The translations under genes were made by a program, and so were the position numbers. Of a DNA stretch of 64,000 nt, positions 16,536 through 26,051 are shown piece by piece. The notes beneath the pieces are model-generated. The model was given only the letters and a program-made list of their open reading frames with translations, did not search any database and was not told where the DNA came from. The number at the start of each line of letters is the position of its first letter. Position 1 is the stretch's first letter. This DNA comes from Mesorhizobium shangrilense. GTDB lineage: Bacteria > Pseudomonadota > Alphaproteobacteria > Rhizobiales > Rhizobiaceae. The stretch lies in NCBI RefSeq assembly GCF_028826155.1, contig NZ_JAQGPN010000001.1:1989501-2053500 (forward strand), read 5' to 3'.

Positions 16536-19500
16536 ATGGCCGACTCCGACAAGAAACCTGCGCCGTCGAAGACGACGCGCGACGAACGCCCGCGGCGCAG
16601 CCGCGGCAGTCCTGTGACGGATTACCTCGATGCGTCCGAGCCGCTGCATCGGCCCGGCCTCGGCGAAGCGCCGCAGGCCGAACTCTCCGGTACGCCGCTG
16701 ACCGGCTCGATCTCCGACTGGGCCGAGCAGATTTCGCGCGAGGCGGAGCGGGAAGGGCGCCAGGCAATCTCCCCCCTCGAGGGGGAGGTGTCGCCGAAGG
16801 CGACAGAGGGGGTAACCTCAGAAGATAACGGCAAGAAGCGCGCGGCCGCGGGGACCCCATCCAAGTCTTCGAAGCGCATCCCCGAGCGCTCATCCGCCCC
16901 GACCAAGACCGCTCGCGGCACCTCGATGGGCGGCGCAGCGACGGCGCGCGAACGCGCGGCGGCCGGCCTCAATCCGGTCGCCGGCCTCGACATCGACCTG
17001 GAAGACGCCGAGACGCTGACCAATTCCGGCGTGACGGCGACCGTTGCGGCGCTGTCGGCCCTGATCGAATCCGGCAATCCGCTGCACAAGAACGGCAAGC
17101 TGTGGACGCCGCACCGTCCGGAGCGCCCGGAGAAGTCGGAAGGCGGCATCGCCATCCAGATGGTGTCCGAATTCGAGCCGGCGGGCGACCAGCCGACGGC
17201 GATCAAGGACCTCGTGGAAGGCGTCAACAATGCCGACCGCACGCAGGTCCTGCTCGGCGTCACCGGCTCCGGCAAGACCTTCACCATGGCCAAGGTGATC
17301 GAGCAGACGCAGCGTCCGGCGTTGATCCTGGCGCCGAACAAGACGCTGGCCGCCCAGCTCTACGGGGAGTTCAAGAACTTCTTCCCGGACAACGCGGTCG
17401 AGTACTTCGTCAGCTACTACGACTATTATCAGCCCGAGGCGTACGTCCCGCGCACCGACACCTTCATCGAAAAGGAATCGTCGATCAACGAGCAGATCGA
17501 CCGGATGCGCCACTCGGCGACGCGCTCGCTGCTCGAACGCGACGACGTCATCATCGTCGCCTCCGTCTCCTGCATCTACGGTATCGGGTCGGTCGAGACC
17601 TATACGGCGATGACGTTCCAGATGCAGATCGGCGACCGGCTGGACCAGCGCCAGCTGCTCGCCGACCTCGTCGCCCAGCAGTACAAGCGCCAGGACGCGA
17701 ACTTCGTGCGCGGCTCGTTCCGCGTGCGCGGCGACACCATTGAGATCTTCCCGGCCCACCTGGAGGACCGCGCCTGGCGCATCACGCTGTTCGGCGACGA
17801 GATCGAGGCGATCACCGAGTTCGACCCGCTGACCGGGAGCAAGACCGGCGAGCTGAAGAGCGTCAAGATCTACGCGAACTCGCACTATGTCACGCCGCGC
17901 CCGACACTGACGCAGGCCGTCAAGTCGATCAAGGAAGAGCTCAAGGGCCGCCTCGCGGAACTGGAGAAGGCCGGCCGGCTGCTGGAGGCCCAGCGGCTTG
18001 AGCAGCGCACCCGTTTCGACATCGAGATGCTCGAGGCGACCGGCTCCTGCGCCGGCATCGAGAACTATTCGCGCTACCTGACCGGGCGTCAGCCGGGCGA
18101 CCCGCCGCCGACCCTGTTCGAGTACATTCCCGACAACGCGCTAGTCTTCGTCGATGAAAGCCACGTCACCATTCCGCAGATCGGCGGCATGTACCGGGGC
18201 GACTTCAGGCGCAAGGCGACGCTGGCCGAGTATGGGTTCCGGCTGCCGTCCTGCATGGACAACCGGCCGCTGCGCTTCGAGGAGTGGGACGCCATGCGGC
18301 CGCTGTCTGTTGCGGTGTCGGCGACGCCGGGCGCCTGGGAGATGGAGCAGTCCGGGGGCGTGTTCGCCGAGCAGGTCATCCGCCCGACCGGGCTGATCGA
18401 TCCCCCCGTCGAGGTGCGGCCGGCCAAGACCCAGGTCGACGACGTGGTCGGCGAGATCAACGAGACGACGCGCAAAGGCTATCGCACGCTCGTCACGGTG
18501 CTGACCAAGCGGATGGCCGAGGACCTGACCGAGTACCTGCACGAGCGGGGCGTACGCGTGCGCTACATGCACTCCGACATCGACACGCTGGAGCGCATCG
18601 AGATTCTTCGCGATCTGCGACTCGGCGCGTTCGACGTGCTGGTCGGCATCAACCTCCTGCGCGAGGGTCTCGACATTCCGGAGTGCGGCTTCGTCGCCAT
18701 CCTCGACGCCGACAAGGAAGGTTTTTTGCGCTCCGAGACTTCGCTCATCCAGACCATCGGCCGCGCGGCGCGAAACGTCGACGGCAAGGTGGTGCTCTAC
18801 GCCGACAACATCACCGGCTCGATGGAGCGGGCGATGGCGGAGACCAACCGCCGCCGTGAGAAGCAACTCGAATACAACGCCGCCCATGGCATCACGCCGG
18901 AAAGCGTGAAGAGCCGCATCGCCGACATCCTGGACTCGGTCTACGAGAAGGACCACGTGCGCGCCGACATCACCGGCTTCGCCGAGGATCAGGGCGCGAT
19001 GATGGGCAACAATCTGAAAGCCCACCTCGAGGCCCTCACGAAGCAGATGCGCGATGCCGCCGCCGACCTCGACTTCGAGAAGGCGGCGCGGTTGCGCGAC
19101 GAGATCAAGCGCCTGCGCGAGATGGAACTCGCCATCTCCGACGATCCGATGGCGCGGGAGGTGGAGGGGCAGAGCCCGGCCAGCGGTCGCGAAAAGGGCA
19201 AGCACAACAAGGGCGTCGCGAAGCATCGCACGGCCGAGGAGCAAGAGCGCTTCCGCAAGATGGACGAGGCGCGGACGGCCGAAGAGGCAGCCAAGGTGGC
19301 CCGGCCGAACATGTTCCGAAAGCCGGAACTGGACGAGATGGGCCGCGCCGGCGACTACGCTGCGCCTGCGGGTCGCGGCGGCAAATCGCTCTTCGAGAAA
19401 CCGTCCCTGGACGACATGGGACCGGGCACCGACGCTGTGGCGCCGGCCGGCGCCGTCTCGCGCTCCCTCTTCAAGAAGCAGTCGGCCAAGGAGGCGCATG

Positions 19501-19709
19501 GCGCCGACTACGGCATGACGGGTTCATCGGACAAAACCCTGTTCCGCAAGAACTCGCTGGACGAGATGACGGTACGGCGCACCGAGCAGCCGGTCGAAGG
19601 CGTCAAGCCCATCAAGCGCGCGCAGATCGGCATTGGATCGTACGAGGATCCGGCTGACCAGAAACGCAAGGGGCGCACCAAGGGGAAGACCGGACGCCCG
19701 GGACATTGA
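16536..19709 (+). CDS. uvrB: UvrABC excinuclease subunit B with long N- and C-terminal extensions
   Basis: 1057 aa against about 670 for E. coli. Core from about residue 207: Walker A GVTGSGKT (241-248), the beta-hairpin [17 protein letters not shown] (294-310), the DES box (540-542), helicase motifs including [18 protein letters not shown] and QTIGRAARN, and the UVR domain for UvrA/UvrC contact (about 834-870). It loads on damaged DNA in nucleotide excision repair. The first 200 residues are low-complexity and include an in-frame palindromic repeat (residues about 78-94). The last 185 contain four related blocks ([49 protein letters not shown]). Start ATG 16536; the frame is open upstream, into the Kazal gene. 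Confidence 0.95.
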   Translation: MADSDKKPAPSKTTRDERPRRSRGSPVTDYLDASEPLHRPGLGEAPQAELSGTPLTGSISDWAEQISREAEREGRQAISPLEGEVSPKATEGVTSEDNGKKRAAAGTPSKSSKRIPERSSAPTKTARGTSMGGAATARERAAAGLNPVAGLDIDLEDAETLTNSGVTATVAALSALIESGNPLHKNGKLWTPHRPERPEKSEGGIAIQMVSEFEPAGDQPTAIKDLVEGVNNADRTQVLLGVTGSGKTFTMAKVIEQTQRPALILAPNKTLAAQLYGEFKNFFPDNAVEYFVSYYDYYQPEAYVPRTDTFIEKESSINEQIDRMRHSATRSLLERDDVIIVASVSCIYGIGSVETYTAMTFQMQIGDRLDQRQLLADLVAQQYKRQDANFVRGSFRVRGDTIEIFPAHLEDRAWRITLFGDEIEAITEFDPLTGSKTGELKSVKIYANSHYVTPRPTLTQAVKSIKEELKGRLAELEKAGRLLEAQRLEQRTRFDIEMLEATGSCAGIENYSRYLTGRQPGDPPPTLFEYIPDNALVFVDESHVTIPQIGGMYRGDFRRKATLAEYGFRLPSCMDNRPLRFEEWDAMRPLSVAVSATPGAWEMEQSGGVFAEQVIRPTGLIDPPVEVRPAKTQVDDVVGEINETTRKGYRTLVTVLTKRMAEDLTEYLHERGVRVRYMHSDIDTLERIEILRDLRLGAFDVLVGINLLREGLDIPECGFVAILDADKEGFLRSETSLIQTIGRAARNVDGKVVLYADNITGSMERAMAETNRRREKQLEYNAAHGITPESVKSRIADILDSVYEKDHVRADITGFAEDQGAMMGNNLKAHLEALTKQMRDAAADLDFEKAARLRDEIKRLREMELAISDDPMAREVEGQSPASGREKGKHNKGVAKHRTAEEQERFRKMDEARTAEEAAKVARPNMFRKPELDEMGRAGDYAAPAGRGGKSLFEKPSLDDMGPGTDAVAPAGAVSRSLFKKQSAKEAHGADYGMTGSSDKTLFRKNSLDEMTVRRTEQPVEGVKPIKRAQIGIGSYEDPADQKRKGRTKGKTGRPGH
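16768..16816. repeat. Palindromic repeat inserted in frame in uvrB
   Basis: A C6/G5 arm pair around CTCGAG (16769-16787) is followed by TGTCGCC-gaa-GGCGACA (16790-16806) and a G-run. It encodes [15 protein letters not shown], a peptide that recurs in many rhizobial proteins wherever this element has inserted. Analogous to the Rickettsia palindromic elements. Confidence 0.7.
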
Positions 19710-19791
19710 CCGTTGCAGGCAACGTCGGGTTGCTCCGCTGTCCGGCATTCGCTAGTGCTCGAACCGGACCATCCGCAATTCGAGGACAGGC

Positions 19792-20400
19792 GTGAGGAAT
19801 CGTCAACGGCTCGGGCTCCTGAGTATCGCGCTTGGGTGCCTGTCTTCCCCGGCCGCTGCCGCCGAGTGGCAGGCAACCGAGGTCGTCAAGACCTACTCCA
19901 TCGCGGGTGCGACGGGCCAAGAGCTCTATGCCTCGATCGGCGAGCGCGGGCCGACCGTCGGCAAGTCGGGTGGCCGGACGATCGCGCACACCACCTTCGA
20001 TCTGAAATGGTCGCGCAAATATGTCCCGCAGGCCGACGGCAGTTGCCGGCTCGTCTCGGCAAAGCCGTGGATGACGATCACCTACACGCTGCCAAAGCCC
20101 TCGGCCAAGCTGCCCGCCGGGACGCGCGAGAGGTGGGCAACCTTCATCGACGGCCTGCAGCGGCACGAGAAGGTGCATGGCGACCATATGAAGGAAATGG
20201 TCGACCGGATCCTGGCGACGACGGTCGGCGTGACGGTGCCGAACGATCCGAAGTGCCAGAAGATCCGCCAGCAGCTCCAGCAGCCGCTGTCCGAGGCGTC
20301 CCTGGAGCAACGCCGCCGCAGCGCCGAGTTCGACCGCGTCGAGATGAGCGACGGCGGCAACGTGCACCGGCTGATCCTGGGGCTCATCAACGGCGATTGA
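19792..20400 (+). CDS. Secreted DUF922 putative zinc metalloprotease
   Basis: 202 aa with a signal peptide (LLSIALGCLSSPAAAAE). The domain contains HEKVHGDHMKEM, a metal-binding HExxH-like helix (with the second position shifted) that defines DUF922. Predicted periplasmic Zn-dependent protease with unknown target. GTG start at 19792 with GAGGACAGG just in front. Single gene, 82 bases behind uvrB. Confidence 0.85.
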   Translation: MRNRQRLGLLSIALGCLSSPAAAAEWQATEVVKTYSIAGATGQELYASIGERGPTVGKSGGRTIAHTTFDLKWSRKYVPQADGSCRLVSAKPWMTITYTLPKPSAKLPAGTRERWATFIDGLQRHEKVHGDHMKEMVDRILATTVGVTVPNDPKCQKIRQQLQQPLSEASLEQRRRSAEFDRVEMSDGGNVHRLILGLINGD

Positions 20401-20566
20401 GCCGCATCCGCAATGCGCCGCAGGCAGGGGCGGAGCACGAAAACGTGTGTTAGACCCGCCTCAGCAATGTCGCCAAAAATCTCGCAGACAATCGTAGAGG
20501 GTGGTAGCGTTGCGCTCGCTGGGCGGTGTCGCACACATACTGCCCCAATCAAGTTTAGGCGATTTC

Positions 20567-21193
20567 ATGAATACCCCGGATGCTGGCGGCCGGCCCCATT
20601 GGGACGACGTCTATGCCCGCAAGGACGAGGCCGAGGTCAGCTGGTTCGAGGAGGTTCCCGAACTTTCGCTCGAACTCATCGCCGCGACTGGCGCACGGCC
20701 TGATGGGCGCATCGTCGACATTGGTGGCGGTGCGTCGCGGCTGGTGGATTGTCTCCTCGACCACGGCTTCACGGACCTGACGGTGCTGGACCTGTCTCCC
20801 AAGGCGCTCGCCCAGGCGCGCTCGCGTCTCGGCGGACGGGCGGACCGGGTGACATGGATCGCTGCCGACGTGACCTCCTGGACTCCTCCGATGCAGTACG
20901 AGGTCTGGCACGACCGGGCAGCCTTCCATTTCCTTACCGACGCCGACGACCGCTGCCGCTATGTGAAGACCCTCGAAGCGGCTCTGTCGCCCGGGGGCCA
21001 CGCGATCATCGCGACCTTTGCGCTCGACGGTCCCGAAAAGTGCAGCGGACTGCCGGTCGCCCGCTACGATCCGGAAGGACTCGCGGAGGCGCTCGGTCCG
21101 GGCTTCCGCCTGGTCGAAGCCCGCCGCCACGTTCATGAAACGCCGTGGGGCTCCACCCAATCCTTCCAGTCCAGCCGTTTCGTCCGCAGCTGA
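20567..21193 (+). CDS. Class I SAM-dependent methyltransferase
   Basis: 208 aa. It opens HWDDVYARKDEAEVSWFEEV and carries the SAM site IVDIGGGASRLVDCLLDHG, the acidic DLSPKALAQAR loop and motif YEVWHDRAAFHFLT. It is a small-molecule methyltransferase subgroup common in alphaproteobacteria and related in look to thiol/TehB-type enzymes; the substrate cannot be read. The frame is open to 20501, but homologues begin near the ATG at 20567. No operon partner. Confidence 0.85.
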   Translation: MNTPDAGGRPHWDDVYARKDEAEVSWFEEVPELSLELIAATGARPDGRIVDIGGGASRLVDCLLDHGFTDLTVLDLSPKALAQARSRLGGRADRVTWIAADVTSWTPPMQYEVWHDRAAFHFLTDADDRCRYVKTLEAALSPGGHAIIATFALDGPEKCSGLPVARYDPEGLAEALGPGFRLVEARRHVHETPWGSTQSFQSSRFVRS

Positions 21194-21259
21194 ACCGGCC
21201 CTTGGGCTGAGCTTTCATCGCGCCGCCGGTACGATGAATTCACGTCGCGAGCCCGTCAC

Positions 21260-21565
21260 TCACTCTTCCGGTTCGGTCGTGAACAGCAGCGGATAGCCGG
21301 CTGCCTTGCCGGCGTCGGTGGCACGGGTCGCTTTGGTCTCCGCGACGTCCCTGGTGAAGACGGCGACGACGCAGACGCCGCGACGGTGCGCGGTGATCAT
21401 GACCCGATAGGCCTGGTCCTCGCTCAAACGGAATTCCGCCTTGAGCACGCGGACGACGAACTCGCGCGGCGTAAAATCGTCGTTGACGAGGATCACCTTG
21501 TGCAGCTTCGGCCGCTGGGTCTTCGGCTTTGCCCGGGTCTGGGGTCTGAGCTCGATGCCGGCCAT
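21260..21565 (-). CDS. clpS: Clp protease adaptor ClpS
   Basis: 101 aa. It contains KVILVNDDFTPREFVVRVL, the N-degron-binding core, and the MITAHRRGVCVVAVFTRDVAE segment. ClpS delivers N-end-rule substrates to ClpAP. Hyphomicrobiales usually have two copies, one next to clpA. Since no clpA is adjacent here and the middle differs from the classic MTxVHxxG (here MITAHRRG), this is probably the stand-alone ClpS2-type copy. Confidence 0.92.
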   Translation of the reverse strand: MAGIELRPQTRAKPKTQRPKLHKVILVNDDFTPREFVVRVLKAEFRLSEDQAYRVMITAHRRGVCVVAVFTRDVAETKATRATDAGKAAGYPLLFTTEPEE

Positions 21566-21706
21566 CAGACGTCACTCCGATGAGGACGGCATCGTCGCAC
21601 GGAACGCCGTATTGGTCCATTGTCGCCCGGCAGTGGTCGCGCCGACCGAGGTGACGCCGCCCGAAAGTCGCGATATTCCTTTGCTGACCGCGCCGAGGAG
21701 GCAAGC

Positions 21707-22684
21707 ATGGATACGCAGGATTTCATGCCGAACGAAACCGTGCTGGCCCGCATCCGCGCCGATATCGAAGCCTATGAAGCCGAGCGCCAGACGACGCGGC
21801 GCAACGCTGCGATACGCGTGCCGGCCTACCTGATTTCCATCATCGTCATCGTTGTCATTCTGGCGCTCGCCCTGAACAGCTTCGCGGACCCCAACGAGCA
21901 GTGGGTCTCGGCGCTGCACGTCTTTCTCTATGTCGGCGGGCTTGTGGCCCTGTTCGTCGCCTACAGGTCGGCAACGAGCCCCGTTCGCCGGCTGCAGACC
22001 TCCTTCCGTGCAAGACTGCTGCCCACCATCTTCAGCTTCGTCGACGATCTGAAGTATCAGAAGGGCGCGACGCCGGCATCGGCGGCTCGCCTGCCGAAGG
22101 ACACGATCGGCGACTTCGACCGCATCACCTATGACGATGAGATATCCGGCGCCTGGCAGGGCTTCGGCTTCGAGATCTACGAGGCCGTGTTCTCGCAGCG
22201 CTCGGTCAAGGCGCCGTCAACGGTCTTCCGCGGCGTGGTGGTGGCGCTCGAAACCGAGCGCGCGTTTCCGGGCGTTCTCGTCGCGACGCGCAAGGCGAAC
22301 CGGGTGAGTTCCTTCTTCCACGGCATATTCGGGAACGACCTCCAGGAAATCCGGAGCGGCGTGGACGTGCTCGACTCGGCCTATGATTTCAGGACGGACA
22401 ATCCCACCGCGGCGCTGCCGCTGGTGACCGGGCGGATGGCGCAGGCGCTGCAATGGCTCGGCGAAGCCTGGCCGGAGGAGCCTGCGCGCATCGCGCTCAA
22501 GGATCGCGACGCGTTCCTGCTCTTGCCCCAGTCCAAGAACTTCTTCGAACTTCCGGATGTCTCGCTGCCGCTCGACTACAAGTCGCATGTCGTGCCGATG
22601 ATCGCCGATCTTGCCTCGCTGCTGGCGACCGGTGCGCTGGTGCGCCGGATCGGCGATGCCGATGCACGCCCGGAGCGATCCTGA
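21707..22684 (+). CDS. DUF3137 membrane protein
   Basis: 325 aa. Two hydrophobic segments near the N-terminus (LISIIVIVVILALALNSF, and ALHVFLYVGGLVALFVAY) are followed by a long soluble domain containing DRITYDDEISGAWQGFGFEIYEA and FRGVVVALE, the DUF3137 pattern. Function unknown; expected in the inner membrane with the large domain in the cytoplasm. GAGGAGG six bases before the ATG settles the start, although the frame is open to 21620. Confidence 0.85.
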   Translation: MDTQDFMPNETVLARIRADIEAYEAERQTTRRNAAIRVPAYLISIIVIVVILALALNSFADPNEQWVSALHVFLYVGGLVALFVAYRSATSPVRRLQTSFRARLLPTIFSFVDDLKYQKGATPASAARLPKDTIGDFDRITYDDEISGAWQGFGFEIYEAVFSQRSVKAPSTVFRGVVVALETERAFPGVLVATRKANRVSSFFHGIFGNDLQEIRSGVDVLDSAYDFRTDNPTAALPLVTGRMAQALQWLGEAWPEEPARIALKDRDAFLLLPQSKNFFELPDVSLPLDYKSHVVPMIADLASLLATGALVRRIGDADARPERS

Positions 22685-23065
22685 CCCCTCTCGGTTGCCC
22701 CGGGCGGCGCGGAACCTCACGCCTGCAACATTTTCTGTTGCACTTCGTGATCGAGTTCTTCTCGAAACAAGGCGAGCGTGGGGCTCGCGACCCAGCGCGC
22801 CACATTCCCCGCAGAGGCAGGAAGGGACGGGCTTTCAAGCCGGCTTCGCGCCGATGCTTCGACGGCTGCAAATCAGCCGAAACAGCCCGGACCGTCCGAA
22901 TGTGACGAAAATAAGCCTATGAAATCATTTATCAATTTCATCCTTCGTGATTTGAAGGCCCCCTCTTTCGTGGCCTATCTCCGGGTCGTTCGCCGGGCAC
23001 TTCCGCAACTCCCCCGCAACGAGGCGCCCGGACGGACAAGCTTAAAGAAACGAGGAGTACTCTTC
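22685..23065. other. Intergenic region without a recognised gene
   Basis: No supported CDS. A frame from about 22778 is open through into the DUF1344 gene, but has no ribosome-binding site or family signal. It presumably contains the DUF1344 promoter and leader. Confidence 0.4.
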
Positions 23066-23308
23066 ATGAAGAAGTTTCTAGCCACGACCGCCGCCACGCT
23101 CGCCCTGATCGGAGCCGCCTATGCCGGAACCGTCGAAGGCGTGGTCCAGTCGGTGGATCCGGCGACCCGGACGATTACCCTCGAAGACGGCAAGAGCTTC
23201 GTGGCGCCTGAAGGCACAGCCGTCGACGGCTTGGCCGCAGGCTCCAAGATCAAGGTGACGGTGGACGACAGCACCGGCAACGTCACCGCGGTCGAAACCG
23301 CCTCCTAA
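23066..23308 (+). CDS. DUF1344 small secreted protein
   Basis: 80-aa precursor: signal peptide KKFLATTAATLALIGAAYAG, then a compact beta-rich domain (EGVVQSVDPATRTITLEDGK and SKIKVTVDDSTGNVTAVE) typical of DUF1344, an OB-like periplasmic protein of unknown function. GAGGAG lies eight bases before the ATG. It has its own terminator. Confidence 0.88.
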   Translation: MKKFLATTAATLALIGAAYAGTVEGVVQSVDPATRTITLEDGKSFVAPEGTAVDGLAAGSKIKVTVDDSTGNVTAVETAS

Positions 23309-23326
23309 ACGCAGCTTGCAGGTGCG

Positions 23327-23354
23327 AAGGGCCGGCCGTCGCGCCGGCCCTTTT
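23327..23354 (+). terminator. Terminator of the DUF1344 gene
   Basis: An 8-bp stem GGGCCGGC/GCCGGCCC (23329-23336 with 23343-23350) and a 6-base loop are followed by TTTT. Confidence 0.85.
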
Positions 23355-23441
23355 CGTCGGGCATTGCGCGACAGCGCATGCAACTCCTGTCACAATTGCT
23401 CATTATGCCGGGTAAGGACCGACCGGAGAGGGGACGATTCG

Positions 23442-24662
23442 ATGAAGATTGCTGTGCTTGGTGGCGACGGCTTCATTGGCTGGCCGACCTGCCTCAACCT
23501 GTCCGACAAGGGCCATGAGGTTCACATCCTCGACAACCTGTCGCGGCGCTGGATCGACACCGAGCTGGGCGTCCAGTCGCTCACCCCGATGGACTCGATC
23601 CAGGAGCGGACGCGCATCTGGTACCAGGAGACCGGCCGGCGCATCCATTTCCACCTCATCGACATCGCCCGCGACTACGAGGTGCTGAAGCAGTGGCTGG
23701 CCGAGTACCGCCCCGAGGCGATCGTCCATTTCGCCGAGCAGCGCGCCGCGCCGTATTCGATGAAGAGCGACCGCCACAAGAACTACACGGTCAACAACAA
23801 CGTCAACGCCACCCACAATCTGCTCAACGCGCTGGTGGAACTGGGCCTCGACTCGCATCTCATCCATCTCGGCACGATGGGCGTCTACGGCTACTCGACG
23901 GTGGGCGCCGCCATCCCGGAGGGGTATCTCGAGGTCGGCATCGACACGATGGAGGGCGAAACGGCGAGGCAGGAGATCCTCTATCCGTCCAACCCCGGTT
24001 CGATCTACCATATGACGAAATGCCTGGATCAGCTGCTGTTCCAGTTCTACGCCAAGAACGACGGCCTGCGTATCACCGACCTGCACCAGGGCATCGTCTG
24101 GGGCACGCACACCGAGCAGACGCGCAGGCATCCGCAGCTGGTCAACCGCTTCGACTATGACGGCGACTATGGCACCGTGCTCAACCGCTTCCTCATCCAG
24201 GCCGCGATCGGCTATCCGCTGACGGTGCACGGCACCGGCGGCCAGACGCGCGCCTTCATCCACATCGAGGATTCCGTGCGCTGCATCGAGCTGGCCTTGC
24301 AGACTCCTCCCAAACGCGGCTCTCGCGTAAAAATCTTCAACCAGATGACGGAGACGCATCGCGTCCGCGATCTCGCCGAGCTGGTGGCGCGCCTCACCGG
24401 CAGCCAGGTGGCCTACCTGCCCAACCCGCGCAAGGAGGCGGCCGAGAACGATCTCGTGGTCCGCAACGACCAGTTCATAGAGCTCGGCCTCAATCCGATC
24501 ACGCTGGAGGAGGGTCTGCTTTCCGAGGTGGTCGACGTCGCCAAGAAGTTCGCCTACCGCGTCGACCGCAGCCGCATTCCCGCCGTCTCGGCCTGGACCA
24601 AGGACATCGCGTCGGCGATCGATCGCGATCCGGAGGGAAAGAGGCTGAAGAGCGTCGGCTAG
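23442..24662 (+). CDS. sqdB: UDP-sulfoquinovose synthase
   Basis: 406 aa, extended SDR fold. It makes UDP-sulfoquinovose from UDP-glucose and sulfite for the membrane sulfolipid SQDG. The start AVLGGDGFIGWPTCLNLSDKG gives the NAD-binding glycine motif. FAEQRAAPYSM, LGTMGVYGY and the catalytic Y-x-x-x-K in SIYHMTKCLDQ follow, together with GIVWGTHTEQTRRHP, all SqdB marks. It is followed, beyond a small inserted pair on the other strand, by the sulfolipid glycosyltransferase. SQDG can partly replace phospholipid when phosphate is scarce. Confidence 0.94.
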   Translation: MKIAVLGGDGFIGWPTCLNLSDKGHEVHILDNLSRRWIDTELGVQSLTPMDSIQERTRIWYQETGRRIHFHLIDIARDYEVLKQWLAEYRPEAIVHFAEQRAAPYSMKSDRHKNYTVNNNVNATHNLLNALVELGLDSHLIHLGTMGVYGYSTVGAAIPEGYLEVGIDTMEGETARQEILYPSNPGSIYHMTKCLDQLLFQFYAKNDGLRITDLHQGIVWGTHTEQTRRHPQLVNRFDYDGDYGTVLNRFLIQAAIGYPLTVHGTGGQTRAFIHIEDSVRCIELALQTPPKRGSRVKIFNQMTETHRVRDLAELVARLTGSQVAYLPNPRKEAAENDLVVRNDQFIELGLNPITLEEGLLSEVVDVAKKFAYRVDRSRIPAVSAWTKDIASAIDRDPEGKRLKSVG

Positions 24663-24696
24663 GTGCGCCCAGGCTGTCGAAGGATTTCTCGGGAGT

Positions 24697-24894
24697 TCAG
24701 AAAGCCTTTGGAAGGCCCGCCTGGCGCAGGATCGCGTTCGCAGTGTGCCGGCTGGGAATGCCAATAGGTACGGCGAAATTTCGCTTGGTGATCGGGCTGT
24801 GCCAGATTTCGTGGCTTCCCTTGCCCTGCCGGATCAGAGTGCAACCGGCGGCGCGCAGCAACTCTCTCAGCGGACGGTCGAATTGCGGCGCCAT
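24697..24894 (-). CDS. HicA-like toxin (putative mRNA interferase)
   Basis: 65 aa of HicA type: LLRAAGCTLIRQGKGSHEIW supplies the double-stranded-RNA-binding-like fold and the catalytic His, and VPIGIPSRHTANAILRQAGL is the usual ending. Its ATG directly follows the stop of the upstream antitoxin-like gene (TGA then ATG), so they form one operon. HicA toxins cut mRNA when freed from their antitoxin. Confidence 0.85.
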   Translation of the reverse strand: MAPQFDRPLRELLRAAGCTLIRQGKGSHEIWHSPITKRNFAVPIGIPSRHTANAILRQAGLPKAF

Positions 24895-25131
24895 TCAGGC
24901 CGCCGCCGGCTCCGCTTCGCGCAATGCTGTGATCTGAAGATACACTGATCCGGGATCGACTCCAGGATGATTGTCCGGCAGCAAATCGAGGGCCATCGCC
25001 GACATTCGGGCCAGCAAACCATCTAGCGTCGCAGCGTCGGCAGCCGCGGGTATGTCGTCGCAACGCCCGCTCCAAACTGACGCTTCGTCATCCCAGACGG
25101 CTGAGATTGTGAAAATGAGGGGTTTCGACAT
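24895..25131 (-). CDS. DUF1902 / HicB-like antitoxin
   Basis: 78 aa. It begins LIFTISAVWDDEASVWSGRC, followed by DDIPAAADAATLDGLLARM, the partial RNase H-like fold of DUF1902 antitoxin-type proteins. No DNA-binding RHH or HTH tail is seen, unlike classic HicB. It immediately precedes the HicA-like gene and is divergent from sqdD, whose start is 110 bases away. Confidence 0.82.
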   Translation of the reverse strand: MSKPLIFTISAVWDDEASVWSGRCDDIPAAADAATLDGLLARMSAMALDLLPDNHPGVDPGSVYLQITALREAEPAAA

Positions 25132-25241
25132 GTTTGCTCCGTCGGCGTGATGGAATTTATAACACGCCCGACGGCGCGCAGCGAGACTTGGTGCCGTCGA
25201 TCCCTTTATCGCTCGCAAAGCACGGGATAGAAGCGGCAACT

Positions 25242-26051
25242 ATGCCCCGCCACGCCTACGTCACCCTCGTCACCAACGCCGATTTTTGCGAAGGCGCGAT
25301 GGCGTTGGTCCGCTCGCTGGCGCTCACGGGCACCGCCGCCGACATCGTCGTGATGCACACCGGCGGGGTCGACGATGCGCGCCTTGCGCCGCTCGCCGCA
25401 CTCGGCGCCATTCTCACGCCCGTCGACCTGCTGCCGACCTCCGACGCCTTCAACGAACGCCACGCCCGCTCCAACATCCACGGCAAAAACCCCTTCACCA
25501 AGGGACGAAAGCCCGCCTTCCACACGCCGCTCGACAATTTTGCCAAGCTCAGGCTGTGGGAGATGACCGGCTACGACCGGGTCGTCTTCCTCGACGCCGA
25601 CACGCTGGTGCTGAAGAACATCGACCGGCTGTTCGGCTATCCCGAATTCTCCGCCGCACCCAATGTCTACGAGTCGCTTGCCGATTTCCGCCGGCTCAAC
25701 TCGGGCGTCTTTGTCGCCAGGCCATCCGCGGCCACCTTCGCGGACATGCTGGAGCGTCTCGACCGGCCGGATGCCTTCTGGCCGCGCACCGACCAGACGT
25801 TCCTGCAGAGTTATTTTCCGGACTGGCACGGCCTGCCGGTCTTCTTCAACATGTTGCAATATGTTTGGTTCGCATTGCCCGAATTGTGGGATTGGAACTC
25901 GATCTCGGTGGTCCACTACCAGTACGAGAAACCCTGGGAGGCGGGCCACCCGAAGGCGGAGAGGCTCCAGCCACTGATCGACCTCTGGCATGCCTATCGT
26001 TCGGGCGAGGGAATCCCGGACCGGGCATCCCTGCGAAATCCTGGATCATGA
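25242..26051 (+). CDS. sqdD: Glycogenin-like glycosyltransferase of sulfolipid synthesis
   Basis: 269 aa, GT8 fold: the DxD-type motif in DRVVFLDADTLVLKNIDRLF, NSGVFVARPS, DQTFLQSYF, and a C-terminal HYQYEKPW segment. SqdD is thought to transfer sulfoquinovose to diacylglycerol; the assignment rests on position beside sqdB and the glycogenin-like sequence. ATG 25242 is chosen from the family start (YVTLVTNADF). The stop overlaps the next start as ATGA. Confidence 0.87.
   Translation: MPRHAYVTLVTNADFCEGAMALVRSLALTGTAADIVVMHTGGVDDARLAPLAALGAILTPVDLLPTSDAFNERHARSNIHGKNPFTKGRKPAFHTPLDNFAKLRLWEMTGYDRVVFLDADTLVLKNIDRLFGYPEFSAAPNVYESLADFRRLNSGVFVARPSAATFADMLERLDRPDAFWPRTDQTFLQSYFPDWHGLPVFFNMLQYVWFALPELWDWNSISVVHYQYEKPWEAGHPKAERLQPLIDLWHAYRSGEGIPDRASLRNPGS

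Noticed and set aside
22778..23308. N-terminal extension of the DUF1344 gene
   Set aside because: The signal peptide and ribosome site place the start at 23066; the extension would hide the signal.
23403..24764. 453-codon frame antisense to sqdB
   Set aside because: No homology signal, whereas sqdB is clear.
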